A stretch of 64,000 nt of DNA, taken from positions 496,001-560,000 of the forward strand of contig NZ_JAPDHZ010000004.1 in the NCBI RefSeq assembly GCF_029525555.1, read 5' to 3'. Shown piece by piece: positions 47,290 to 57,249 of this stretch; the first letter of the stretch is position 1, and each line of letters opens with the position of its first letter. Both the position numbers and the translations under genes were made by a program. Source of the stretch: Cohnella ginsengisoli (GTDB taxonomy: Bacteria; Bacillota; Bacilli; Paenibacillales; Paenibacillaceae). A model generated the notes under the pieces. That model ran no database searches. It was not told where the DNA came from and was given only the letters and a program-made list of their open reading frames with translations.

Positions 47290-48219
47290 ATGGGCAAAAT
47301 CGCATTCGTATTTCCCGGACAAGGGGCGCAGGCGGTCGGCATGGGCAAGGATGCCGCCGAAGCGTTCGAAGCTTCGCGGCACGTATACGAGGCTGCCGAC
47401 CGGGCGCTCGGATTTTCCGTATCGGCGCTTTGCTTCGAAGGACCCGAGGAATCGCTCCGTCAGACGGCGAACACGCAGCCGGCGCTGCTTGCGACGAGCG
47501 TGGCGCTGCTCGAAGCGTTCAAGGCGCGCGGCGTGAAGCCGGACTATGTCGCCGGCCACAGCCTCGGCGAATACAGCGCGCTCGTCGCGGCGAACGTCCT
47601 CGACTTCGCGGACGCGATCCGTCTCGTCCGCGCGCGGGGCACGTTCATGGAAGAAGCCGTGCCTAGCGGCCAAGGCGCGATGGCGGCGACGCTCGGCGCC
47701 GAGCGCGAGGCGCTCGAAGCGCTTTGCCGGGATATCTCGGCTTCCGGCGCGCAGGTCGAACTCGCCAACGTCAACTGCCCGGGGCAGATCGTCGTATCCG
47801 GCACGGCGGCGGGCGTCGCGGCGGTCGTCGAGCGCGGCAAGGAAGCCGGCGCCAAGCGGGTCATCCCGCTGGAAGTCAGCGGGCCGTTCCACTCGTCGCT
47901 CATGCGTCCCGCGGCCGACCGGCTCGCGGCCAAGCTCGACGAGGTCGCCTTCCGCGATGCCGAAGTGCCGGTGGTCGCCAACGTGACGGCGACCGCGGTC
48001 AGCGAGGGCGCGCGCCTGCGGGAGCTGCTCGTGGACCAGGTCGTGTCCCCCGTGCTCTGGGAAGATAGCATTCGCTATTTGATCGGCGAAGGCGTCGATA
48101 CGTTCGTCGAGATCGGCTCGGGCGCCGTGCTCGCGGGTCTGATCAAGAAGATCGACAAGACCGTGCGGATCGTTTCCGTTAACGGTGCAGCCGACGTAAA
48201 CGAAGCGGAATTCGGTTGA
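47290..48219 (+). CDS. fabD: malonyl-CoA:ACP transacylase
   Basis: 309 residues. FPGQGAQ at the N-terminus, nucleophile Ser in VAGHSLGEYSALV, catalytic His in GPFHSSLM. Loads malonate on ACP. Follows fabH by 25 bp. Confidence 0.97.
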   Translation: MGKIAFVFPGQGAQAVGMGKDAAEAFEASRHVYEAADRALGFSVSALCFEGPEESLRQTANTQPALLATSVALLEAFKARGVKPDYVAGHSLGEYSALVAANVLDFADAIRLVRARGTFMEEAVPSGQGAMAATLGAEREALEALCRDISASGAQVELANVNCPGQIVVSGTAAGVAAVVERGKEAGAKRVIPLEVSGPFHSSLMRPAADRLAAKLDEVAFRDAEVPVVANVTATAVSEGARLRELLVDQVVSPVLWEDSIRYLIGEGVDTFVEIGSGAVLAGLIKKIDKTVRIVSVNGAADVNEAEFG

Positions 48220-48285
48220 AATCGGGACACTGCCTAATGAAGCTTCGGATTTGGTGATTATGCCTAACGCGAGAGGGGTAATAAT

Positions 48286-49039
48286 ATGGCGGAGTTTGAT
48301 CTTAGCGGCAAAGCCGCGCTCGTGACCGGCGCATCGCGGGGAATCGGCAGGGCCATCGCGCTCGCGCTCGCCGAAGCGGGCTGCGACGTTGCCGTGAACT
48401 ACGCGGGGGGGCGAAGCCGCCGCGCGGGAGACGGCGAACGCGATCGAGGCGCTTGGCCGCAAGGCGATTCTGGTTCAGGCGAACGTCGGCAAGGCCGCGG
48501 AGTTCGATGCGATGGTGCAGACCGCGATCGAGGCGTTCGGCAAGCTCGACATTCTCGTGAACAACGCCGGCATTACGCGGGACAACCTGATCATGCGGAT
48601 GAAGGAAGAAGAATTCGACGCCGTGATCGAGACGAACCTCAAGGGCGTGTTCAACGGCATCAAGGCGGTCACCCGTCCGATGATGAAGCAGCGTTACGGA
48701 CGCATCATCAACATTTCCTCGGTCGTCGGCGTGCTCGGCAATGCGGGACAGGCGAATTACGTGGCTGCCAAAGCCGGCGTCATCGGACTGACGAAGTCCG
48801 CGGCGAGGGAGCTGGCGTCGCGCGGCATCACGGTCAACGCGGTCGCGCCGGGTTTCATCGAGACGGACATGACGGACAAGCTGCCGGCCGATCTCCGCGA
48901 AGCCATGCTGAAGGACATTCCGCTCGGCCGTATGGGCAGGCCGGAGGAGATCGCTTCGAGCGTGCTTTACTTGGCGTCGGATAGCGCGTCTTACATGACC
49001 GGGCAGACGATCCATGTCGACGGAGGCATGTATATGTAA
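48286..49039 (+). CDS. fabG: 3-oxoacyl-ACP reductase FabG (one frameshift)
   Basis: ATG 48286 with GAGAGGGG upstream. Reads ALVTGASRGIGRAIALALAEAGCDVAVNYAG, then seven G at 48405-48411 shift the frame; with six it continues GEAAARETANAIEALGRKA, total 250 residues. NADPH loop TGASRGIG, NNAG, catalytic Ser (ISSVVG), Tyr-Lys (YVAAKAG). The gene is essential in most bacteria, so the shift is almost certainly a sequence error. Confidence 0.95.
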
Positions 49040-49172
49040 AACGCTGCCGTACCCCGGCGGACTTGGGGCCGCGGGCGTGCGGCGCAACGGATGAATAGGC
49101 TTTCGCGGAACCGTTTACGCGCTGGCTTTTTGTCCATCTATCTCGTATAATACCAAAAGGGAGGTGAACCGG

Positions 49173-49406
49173 ATGTCCGATGTATATGATCGCGTTAAAC
49201 GCATCGTGGTCGAACGCCTGGGCGTAGAAGAGGCCGAAGTCACCAACGAAGCGAACTTTAAGGATGACTTGGGCGCCGACTCTCTTGATGTCGTCGAACT
49301 GGTAATGGAACTCGAAGACGAATTCGACTTGGAGATCTCCGATGAGGATGCAGAGAAGATCACTACGGTGGGAGAAGTCGTAAATTACATACAATCTCAT
49401 GCCTAA
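49173..49406 (+). CDS. acpP: acyl carrier protein
   Basis: 77 residues from ATG 49173 (GGGAGGTGA upstream). The phosphopantetheine Ser is in GADSLDVVELVMELEDEFD; strongly acidic. Carries acyl chains for the Fab enzymes and PlsX. Confidence 0.97.
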   Translation: MSDVYDRVKRIVVERLGVEEAEVTNEANFKDDLGADSLDVVELVMELEDEFDLEISDEDAEKITTVGEVVNYIQSHA

Positions 49407-49419
49407 CTGATCTGACAAG

Positions 49420-49441
49420 GTCCCGCTTCGAAGAGCGGGAC
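49420..49441 (+). terminator. stem-loop after acpP
   Basis: GTCCCGCT and AGCGGGAC (with inner TTCGAA) form a short strong hairpin 14 bp after the stop, followed by TTCTCC. Probably a partial terminator that lets acpP accumulate above fabF. Confidence 0.5.
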
Positions 49442-49785
49442 TTCTCCACATTATGCATCGATTTTTTGGGTCTGCGGCCCGGCGGCCATCCTTGAACGGA
49501 CGGTCCCGGGCCGTCGCTACCTGTACAGGACCGTATACGCGCCTAGCAGCGGCGGACGCCGTATTTATTAGAACGATTCTTCACGTCAGGGACGAATCGC
49601 TGCAATAAATGACGGGATCCGTCCTCGCGCGGACGCCGGCCTTAAGTTCGTCAGTCTTGCTTACCATCGTTCCGGGGATTCGGACGCTTCTAGCATCCGG
49701 ATCGCCCGGATTTCTACGCGAAACGGGCTCGTCCGTCAAGGGCGATGCCGAACGTTTACGCATCGGCTGAAGAGGTGAACATGGG
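49442..49785. other. gene-free stretch between acpP and fabF
   Basis: About 340 bp with no convincing reading frame on either strand. It contains several GC-rich short complementarities (for example GGTCCCGGGCC near 49502-49512) but no recognisable riboswitch, promoter or T-box. The fabF ribosome site GAGGTG lies at its end (49772-49777). Confidence 0.5.
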
Positions 49786-51027
49786 TTGGCACATCGTGTA
49801 GTTGTAACCGGCATGGGAGTCGTTACCTCCCTGAGTACGGATTTGAATACGTTTTGGGACAGCCTGCTCGCCGGCAAGTCGGGCGTGAGCCTAATCGAGG
49901 CGTTCGATACGACCGACTATCCGACGAAGATCGCGGCCGAAGTGAAGAACTGGGAGCCGGAAGCGCACGGGATCGACAAGAAGGAAGCGCGCCGGATGGA
50001 CCGCTTCGTGCAGTTCGGCTTGGCGGCTTCCCTCAGCGCGGTGAAGGACGCCGGGCTCGAGATCGGCGTCAACGCCGAAGCCGACCGCGTCGGCGTGAGC
50101 GTCGGCTCCGGCATCGGCGGTCTCGGCACTTGGGAGGATCAGCATACGATCCTTATGGAAAAAGGACCGCGCCGCGTCAGCCCTTTCTTTATCCCGATGA
50201 TGATCGCGAACATGGCGAGCGGCCAGATCTCCATCGTGACGGGCGCCAAAGGCCCTAATACGACGGCGGTCACGGCTTGCGCGACGGGTACGCATTCCAT
50301 CGGCGACTCGTACAAGCTGATCCAGCGCGGCGACGCCGACGTCATGATCTGCGGCGGCGCCGAGGCGACGATTCGCCCGATCGCGGTCGCCGGATTTTCC
50401 AACATGCGCGCGATGAGCACGCGCAACGAAGAGCCTGAAAAGGCGAGCCGTCCGTTCGATACGGACCGCGACGGTTTCGTCATGGGCGAGGGTGCCGGCG
50501 TGCTTATTCTGGAGTCGCTTGAACACGCGACGGCGCGCGGCGCGCACATCTACGCCGAGGTGATCGGTTACGGCATGAGCGGGGACGCCCATCACATGAC
50601 CGAGCCGGATCCGGACGGCGCGGCGCGCTGCATGGCCAGAGCGATCAAGGATGCGGGCATCGCGCCCGAAGAGATCGGTTATATCAACGCGCACGGCACT
50701 TCGACGCCTGTCGGCGACAAATCGGAGACCGAGGCAATTAAGCGCACGTTCGGCGAGCATGCCAAAAAGCTGGCCGTCAGTTCGACCAAGTCGATGACCG
50801 GCCATATGCTCGGCGCCGCCGGCGGCGTCGAAGCCGTCATCGTCGGGCTGGCGCTCCAGAACGGCGTGCTCCCGCCGACGATCAATCTCGACAACCAGGA
50901 TCCCGAGTGCGACCTGGATTACGTCCCGAACGAGCCGCGAAAAGCGGACGTAAAGGTGGCGCTGTCGAATTCGTTCGGCTTCGGCGGTCACAACGCCACG
51001 GTTATTTTGCGCAAATACGAGGCTTGA
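49786..51027 (+). CDS. fabF: beta-ketoacyl-ACP synthase II
   Basis: 413 residues starting at TTG 49786 (GAGGTG 8 nt upstream); the nearby ATG at 49781 meets a stop after six codons. Catalytic Cys in VTACATGTHSIG, His in NAHGTSTPVGD, second His in STKSMTGHMLGAAGG. Elongates acyl-ACP and adjusts chain composition with temperature. Confidence 0.97.
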   Translation: MAHRVVVTGMGVVTSLSTDLNTFWDSLLAGKSGVSLIEAFDTTDYPTKIAAEVKNWEPEAHGIDKKEARRMDRFVQFGLAASLSAVKDAGLEIGVNAEADRVGVSVGSGIGGLGTWEDQHTILMEKGPRRVSPFFIPMMIANMASGQISIVTGAKGPNTTAVTACATGTHSIGDSYKLIQRGDADVMICGGAEATIRPIAVAGFSNMRAMSTRNEEPEKASRPFDTDRDGFVMGEGAGVLILESLEHATARGAHIYAEVIGYGMSGDAHHMTEPDPDGAARCMARAIKDAGIAPEEIGYINAHGTSTPVGDKSETEAIKRTFGEHAKKLAVSSTKSMTGHMLGAAGGVEAVIVGLALQNGVLPPTINLDNQDPECDLDYVPNEPRKADVKVALSNSFGFGGHNATVILRKYEA

Positions 51028-51046
51028 CAGTAAGCGATCGGCCATG

Positions 51047-51075
51047 ACGCAGGCGGCGTGCCGCCTGCGTTTTTT
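51047..51075 (+). terminator. terminator of the fatty-acid operon
   Basis: ACGCAGGCGG and CCGCCTGCGT form a perfect 10-bp stem with loop CGTG, followed by T6. Starts 20 bp after the fabF stop. Confidence 0.88.
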
Positions 51076-51159
51076 CTAAAGTAAGACGTTCGTATCCGCT
51101 TAACGACGGGGGGAACGAAGGGTCTAACTTGCGGAGGATCACGAAGGAGGATGCCGTAC

Positions 51160-51927
51160 ATGAGCGAAGCCATGAACCGGCTGCAGGAGAGAGCGGGCGT
51201 CCGTTTCCGCAACGTCTCGCTGCTTAGGCAAGCTTTTACCCATACGTCGTACGTGAACGAGCAGCGGGGCTCCCGCGTGGAGCACAACGAGCGCCTTGAA
51301 TTTCTGGGAGACGCCGTTCTTCAGCTGACCGTGTCCGAGGCGCTGTACCGGATGTATCCGGACCGTCCCGAGGGCGAACTCACGCGTCTTAGGGCCGCGA
51401 TCGTATGCGAGCCGTCGCTTGTCCGTTTTGCCGAGGCGCTCGAATTCGGGCAGGTCGTGCTGCTCGGCAAAGGGGAGGAGCAGACGGGCGGGCGGAGCCG
51501 TCCGTCGCTGCTGGCGGATGCCTTCGAGGCTTTCGTCGGCGCGTTGTATTTGGATCAGGGGTTGGCCGAGGTCAACCGCTTCCTCGGCGAGCACCTGTTC
51601 GCGCATTTGCCCAAGGAAGGCCAAGCGCCGATCAAGGATCACAAGACGGAGCTGCAGGAACGCGTGCAGCATCTAGGTCTCGGGACGCTCGATTACCGGA
51701 TTCTGGAGGAGCGGGGACCGGCGCACGACAGGGAATTCGTCGTCGAGGTCCGAATCGGCGAACGCAGGCTCGGCCAAGGGGCCGGGCGTTCCAAGAAGGA
51801 AGCCGAGCAGCAGTCGGCCGCGCAGGCGCTTCGCCAATTACGGACGGACGCGGAGACGGGTGGCGGACAAGCCGCGGGCAGCGAGAGACAAAAGGTGAGG
51901 GATCCCCATGTATCTGAAAGGCATTGA
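51160..51927 (+). CDS. rnc: ribonuclease III
   Basis: 255 residues from ATG 51160 (AAGGAGG with 9-nt spacing); the ATG at 51151 is too close to that site. RNase III signature HNERLEFLGDAVLQL, second metal block LADAFEAFVGALYLDQG, then a dsRNA-binding domain (HKTELQERVQHLG...GAGRSKKEAEQQSAAQALRQL). Processes rRNA and cleaves double-stranded RNA. Overlaps smc by 20 bp. Confidence 0.96.
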   Translation: MSEAMNRLQERAGVRFRNVSLLRQAFTHTSYVNEQRGSRVEHNERLEFLGDAVLQLTVSEALYRMYPDRPEGELTRLRAAIVCEPSLVRFAEALEFGQVVLLGKGEEQTGGRSRPSLLADAFEAFVGALYLDQGLAEVNRFLGEHLFAHLPKEGQAPIKDHKTELQERVQHLGLGTLDYRILEERGPAHDREFVVEVRIGERRLGQGAGRSKKEAEQQSAAQALRQLRTDAETGGGQAAGSERQKVRDPHVSERH

Positions 51928-54900
51928 GCTTGCCGGCTTCAAATCGTTCGCGGACCGGACGCAGCTGGAGTTCGGCCGCGGCATCACCGCGGTCGTCGGC
52001 CCGAACGGCAGCGGCAAGAGCAACATCTCCGACGGCATCCGCTGGGTACTCGGGGAGCAAAGCGCCAAGAGCCTGCGCGGCGGCAATATGCAGGACGTCA
52101 TCTTCGCCGGCAGCGACGCCCGCAAGGCGGTTAACTTCGGCGAGGTGTCGCTGACGCTCGACAACAGCGACAAGGCGCTGCCGCTCGATTTCGCGGAGGT
52201 CACGGTTACGCGCCGCGTGCACCGGAGCGGGGACAGCGAATATTTGATCAACAAGCAGCCGTGCCGCCTGAAGGACATCACGGAGCTGTTCATGGATACC
52301 GGCATCGGCAAAGAAGCTTATTCGATCATCGGCCAAGGGCGCATCGAGGAGATTTTGAGTACGCGCTCCGAGGACCGTCGCGGCATTTTCGAGGAAGCGT
52401 CCGGCATCGTCAAGTACAAGTCTCGCAAAAAAGGAAGCGCAGCGCAAGCTTGAAGATACCGAAGGCAACCTGCTGCGGATCAACGACCTCGTCGTCGAGC
52501 TCGAGAGCCAGGTCGAGCCGCTTCGCAAGCAAGCCGCGAAGGCCGAGTCGTTCAAGCTGCTGAAGGAAGAGCTGAAAAACAAAGAGATCGCGCTATACGT
52601 GCATCAGATCGATACGGTGCACAAAACCTGGGCGGAGACGAACGGCAAGCTCGAGAAGCTCCGCAAGGAACAACTCGAGCTCTCGACAGTCGTGTCGGCC
52701 CACGACGCCCAGCTCGAAGAGGAGCGTCAGGCGCTGCAGCGGCTCGAGGAAGCGCTCGAGCGCCTTCAGGACGAGCTGCTGCGGACGACAGAGGAGACGG
52801 AGAAGAGCGAAGGCTACGGCGAGCTGCTCACGGAGCGCATGGCGAATCTGTCGCGCGGCCGCGCGCAGCTCGAAGAGAGTCTGGCCCTGGTGACCGAGCG
52901 GCTGACTGCGTCGAAGGCCGAGGGCGAGAAAGTCGAGAGGCGCCGCGAGGAAGTCGAAGGCGAGCTCGAGGCGCTTCAGACGAAGCTGATCGAGGAAGAA
53001 GTGAAGCTCGCGATCGCGGACGGCAGCGAGGACGCCGAAGAGCGGCTGAAGACGGATCTGTTCGAGACGATGAACGCGATGGCCCAGGCGCGCAACGATA
53101 TCCGCTACTGCGAGCAGCAGCGGGAAGAGCTCGCGCGCAAGTCGGCCCGCACGGCCGGCGAGCGCGCCAAGCTCGAGGAACAGCGCGAAGCGCTCAAGCT
53201 GCGCGGGGCGGAGCTCGAGCTCCGGGTTGCGGCTTGCGCGCAGGCGGTCGCGCAGACGCGTGACCGCTATATCGCCGAGGGCACCCGCGTGGCCGACCTG
53301 CAGCGACGGCTCGAGGAGACGCAGGGCGAGGGACGCCGCTGGGATCAGAAGCGCGAAGCGCTCGTGTCGCGCCGCGATACGATCGCGGAGCTGGCGAACG
53401 ATTACGACGGCTTCCAGCACGGCGTTCGCGAAGTGCTGAAGGCCGCGAAGCGCGGGCATCTGCACGGCGTTCACGGCGCGGTCGCCGAGCTCGTGACCGT
53501 GCCTGCGCACCTTGAAGTGGCCGTGGAGACGGCGCTCGGCGCCGCGCTGCAAAATATCGTCATGGAAAACGAAGCGACCTCGCGGGCCGCGATCGGATAC
53601 CTGAAGCAGCGGCAGTCCGGACGCGCGACGTTCCTGCCGCTCGACGTCATCAAGGCGCGGAACGTCGGAGACAGCGATCGCAGAAGCGTGTCCGAGCTGG
53701 AAGGTTTTGTCGGCGTAGCGTCCGAGCTCGTAAGCTTTGAGCACAAGTACGCGGCGATCGTCGGCAGCATGCTCGGCAACGTGATGATCGCGGAGAAGCT
53801 CGAGCATGCGAACCGGATCGCTTCGCGGCTGCAGTACCGTTACCGGGTCGTGACGCTCGACGGCGACGTCGTCAATGCGGGCGGCTCGATGACGGGCGGC
53901 AGCATGGCGCGCAAATCGTCCAACCTGCTTGGCCGGCAACGCCAGCTTGAAGAGCTTGCCAAGGAGATCAAAGCCGCGGAGCAGGCGCGAATCAAGCTGC
54001 GCGCCGAGTTCGACGATCTGAAGAAAGAGCTGGCGCTGGCACAGCAAAATATCGAGCAGCTCCGCGAATCCGGCGAGCGCGCGCGGATGGAAGAGCAGCA
54101 GGCGTCGGCCCAGCGGCAGCGGCACGCGGAGGAACGGGAACAGCTCGAGGCGCAGCTGGCCGCGATCGGCGGCGACGAAGGCGGACTCGGCCGCGAGAAG
54201 GCAGAGCTTGCGACTGCCCGTGCCGAAGCTGAAACGCGGCTCGTCAAGCATACCGCCGAAGAAGAGCGCCTGTCGCGCGCGATTCGCGAGGCGGAGGAGC
54301 TCAAGCGCCGGAGCGCGAGCGCGAAGGAAGAGCTGCAGGCGCAGCTGACCGAGATGAAAGTGTCCATCGCGCGCATGGAGCAGGAGCGGGCGTCGATCGT
54401 CGAACAGTCCGGCCGCCATCGCGGCGAAGAGATGCGACTGTCCGCCGAGTCGCGCCAACTGAAGGAGACGCTCGCGCAAAATGCGGCGGACACCGAGCGT
54501 ACGGCCGCCGAGCAAAACCAGCAGCGCGAACGGCTCAACGAGCTGCGGCTCGCCAAGAAGGAATTCACCGAAGGGATCGAATTCCGGCGAGCGGACCGGA
54601 GCCAGCGGCAGCGCGAGCTCGAGCGCAAGGAAAACGAGACGCGCGAGCAGCGCAACCAGCTGCGCCAGGTCGAGGACCAGCTTCGCCAGGCGGAGATCTC
54701 CTCGAACCGGATGGACGTCGAGCTCGACAATCTCCTCCGCAAGCTCAGCGAAGAATACGAGATCGGCTACGAGTGGGCGAAGGAAAAGTATGCCGTCCCC
54801 GAGGACGTGCCCGCCGCGCAAAACGACGTGCGCGAGCTGAAGCGCAAGATTACGATGCTTGGCGAGGTCAATCTGGGCGCCATCGAAGAATTCAAGCGCG

Positions 54901-55484
54901 TTAGCGAGCGCTACGAATTTTTGGACGCCCAAAAGAACGACCTGATGGAGGCCAAAAGTAAGCTTCACGCGATTATCCACGAGATGGACGAGGAGATGTC
55001 GAGACGGTTCCGCACGACGTTCGACCAGATTCGCGGACACTTCGTCGTCGTCTTCTCCAAGCTGTTCGGCGGCGGAAGAGCCGACCTTATTTTAAGCGAG
55101 CCGGAGCGCCCGCTCGACACCGGCATCGAGATCGTCGCCCAGCCGCCGGGCAAAAAGCTGCAAAACCTGCAGCTGCTCTCCGGCGGCGAGCGGGCTTTGA
55201 CGGCGATCGCCCTGCTTTTCGCGATACTGAACGTAAAGCCGGTGCCGTTCTGCGTGCTCGACGAAGTCGAGGCCGCGCTGGACGAGGCGAATGTCGCGCG
55301 CTACGCGAGATATATGCGCGATTTTTCCGAACTGACGCAGTTCATCGTCGTCACGCACCGCAAAGGCACGATGGAGGAAGCGGATATGCTGTACGGCGTG
55401 ACGATGGAGGAAGGCGGCGTGTCCAAGCTCGTATCCGTCAAGCTGGAAGAGAGCGAAACGTTTACGGCGGAAGCGACGGCCTGA
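51908..55484 (+). CDS. smc: chromosome segregation protein SMC (one frameshift)
   Basis: ATG 51908. N-terminal ATPase part with Walker A GPNGSGKSN and GGNMQDVIFAG; six A at 52427-52432 interrupt after GIVKYKSRKK, and with five the sequence continues EAQRKLEDTEGNLLRIND. Corrected length 1191, as expected. Long coiled coils flank a hinge (about residues 515-645: HGVHGAVAELVTVPAHLEVAVETALGAALQNIV). C-terminal half-ATPase has the signature LSGGERALTAIALLFAI and Walker B PFCVLDEVEAALDE. Condenses chromosomes with ScpAB. Confidence 0.96.
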
Positions 55485-55580
55485 TGGCCACCGCGTTCGG
55501 CACGATGATTCATAATGAAGGACGGGGCGGACGCCGAGCGTTTTATGGGTCGGCGGACTGACCGGCAGGAGGAACGAAGG

Positions 55581-56581
55581 ATGAGTTTTTTTAAACGATT
55601 GAAGGAAAGCATCGCCTCGAAGACGGAGGCGGTAACGAACAAGTTCAAGGAAGGTCTCTCGAAAACGCGCGACGCCTTCGTCGGACAGGTGACCGACCTT
55701 TTCACCCGGCGCAAAAAAAATCGACGAGGCGTTCTTCGAGGAGCTCGAAGAAATTCTGATCGGCGCCGACGTTGGCGTCAATACGGTCATGGAGCTGATC
55801 GAGGATCTTCGCGACGAAGTGAAAAAGCGCCGCATCGAGCAGCCGTCGGAGCTTCAGCCTATTTTGTCCGAAAAGCTGGTCGGACTATTGACGGATAGCG
55901 GCGAATCGTCCCAGCTCAAGATGAATCCGAACGGCATTACGGTCATTTTGTTCGTCGGCGTCAACGGCGTCGGCAAAACGACGACGATCGGCAAGCTCGC
56001 GCACCGGTTCAAGCAAGAGGGCAAAAAAGGTGCTGTTGGCCGCGGGCGATACGTTCCGCGCCGGCGCGATCGAACAGCTGCAAGTCTGGGGCGAGCGCGT
56101 CGGCGTCGAGGTGATCAGCCAGCAAGCCGGCTCCGACCCTGCGGCGGTCATGTACGATGCCGTTCAGGCTGCCAAGCAGCGCGGCGTCGACGTCCTGCTC
56201 TGCGATACGGCCGGACGCCTGCAGAACAAAGCGAACCTGATGGAGGAGCTGTCCAAAATCTATCGCGTCATCCAGCGGGAGATTCCGAGCGCGCCGCACG
56301 AGACGCTTCTCGTGCTGGACGCGGCCACAGGACAGAATGCGCTCCAGCAAGCCAAGCTGTTCGGCGAGAAAAGCGGCGTCTCCGGCCTCGTGCTGACCAA
56401 GCTCGACGGCACGGCCAAGGGCGGCATCGTGATCGCCATCCGGCGCGAAATGTCGCTGCCGGTCAAGTTCGTCGGACTCGGCGAAAAGATGGACGACCTG
56501 CAGCAGTTCGACGCCGAGCAGTTCGTCCACGCGCTATTCGCGGGCCTGGCGGAGGAGCAGCCGACTGCCGAAGAGCAATAA
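55581..56581 (+). CDS. ftsY: signal recognition particle receptor FtsY (two frameshifts)
   Basis: ATG 55581 (AGGAGGAACGAAGG upstream). Extra A in A8 at 55713-55720 and again in A6 at 56023-56028; with both removed the protein is 332 residues. Short N-terminal segment, then the NG domain: FVGVNGVGKTTTIGKLA (G1), GDTFRAGAIEQLQVW, LLCDTAGRLQNK (G3), TKLDGTAKGG (G4) and GLGEKMDDLQQFDAEQFV. GTPase that docks SRP-ribosome complexes at the membrane. Essential gene, so both shifts are very likely errors. It directly follows smc, as in Bacillus. Confidence 0.96.
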
Positions 56582-56612
56582 TGCGTCAAAGCGGAATACC
56601 GTGATCATCCGG

Positions 56613-56650
56613 CCGCAGCAGCCGCCCTCAGGGCAGCTTGCTGCGGATTT
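56613..56650 (+). terminator. terminator after ftsY
   Basis: CCGCAGCAGCCGCCC pairs with GGGCAGCTTGCTGCGG (small internal mismatch) around TCA, followed by ATTTTC. Confidence 0.8.
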
Positions 56651-56676
56651 TCTTTGTTTTTGGGCAAATATAAGGT

Positions 56677-56741
56677 TTGACCCGAAAAGCCGGCTGTACT
56701 AATATACTTCGTATGCGAATTATTTGTTAAGCAATTATTTG
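56677..56741 (+). promoter_or_regulatory. promoter and probable MarR operator
   Basis: TTGACC (56677-56682), 17-bp spacer, TAATAT (56700-56705). Just downstream AATTATTTG occurs twice (56718-56726 and 56733-56741) and encloses TTGTTAAGCAA, a near-palindrome with the TTG...CAA ends favoured by MarR proteins. The regulator at 56797 could repress its own operon here. Confidence 0.5.
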
Positions 56742-56796
56742 CAAGGAAAAGGTTCTAAGCACTAATTCTAATCATAACGGATAAGGGGGGAGGGAG

Positions 56797-57249
56797 ATGC
56801 AAGATCAATCGTTGATCTCGGAACTATTCACGTCTTTTAGAGAAGTCAACCAGTCGTTTTACCATTCGATGCAGCGTGCAGGCCATCATCTGGGCGTCAC
56901 TCCGATCCAACTGCTCGTTTTGAAGAACCTGAGGGAGAGGCCGCGGATGAGCCTGTCGGAGTTGGCCGAATGCCTGTTCGTCGGCCCCAGCACGGCGAGC
57001 GGTATCGTGGATCGGATGGTCAAGGCGAAGCTCGTCACGCGGGAGCGGCCGGAAAACGATCGTCGATCCATCTCGCTGAGATTGACGCCTGAAGGCGATG
57101 GATTGTGGGTGAAAATCGACGAGCGGCGCAAATTGATGCTGGAGCCGCTTAACGAGCTCGGCGAGGAAGACCTGAACGACCTGCTGCGCATACACGGCCG
57201 CATCGTGCAAATATTACACAAAGCGAGAGAGGAAAATAAAGATGAGTAA
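56797..57249 (+). CDS. MarR-family transcriptional regulator
   Basis: 150 residues. Winged helix with LGVTPIQLLVLKNLRERPRMSLSELAECLFVGPSTASGIVDRMVKAKLVTRERPENDRRSISLRLTPEG, the classic MarR recognition helix and wing. Its end overlaps the start of the efflux gene, a typical regulator-pump operon. The ligand is unknown. Confidence 0.92.
   Translation: MQDQSLISELFTSFREVNQSFYHSMQRAGHHLGVTPIQLLVLKNLRERPRMSLSELAECLFVGPSTASGIVDRMVKAKLVTRERPENDRRSISLRLTPEGDGLWVKIDERRKLMLEPLNELGEEDLNDLLRIHGRIVQILHKAREENKDE

Noticed and set aside
55581..56581. Programmed ribosomal frameshifting in ftsY or smc at A-runs
   Set aside because: Similar one-base changes occur at G, C and T runs in many unrelated genes, and no stimulatory structure is needed to explain them; sequencing error is simpler.
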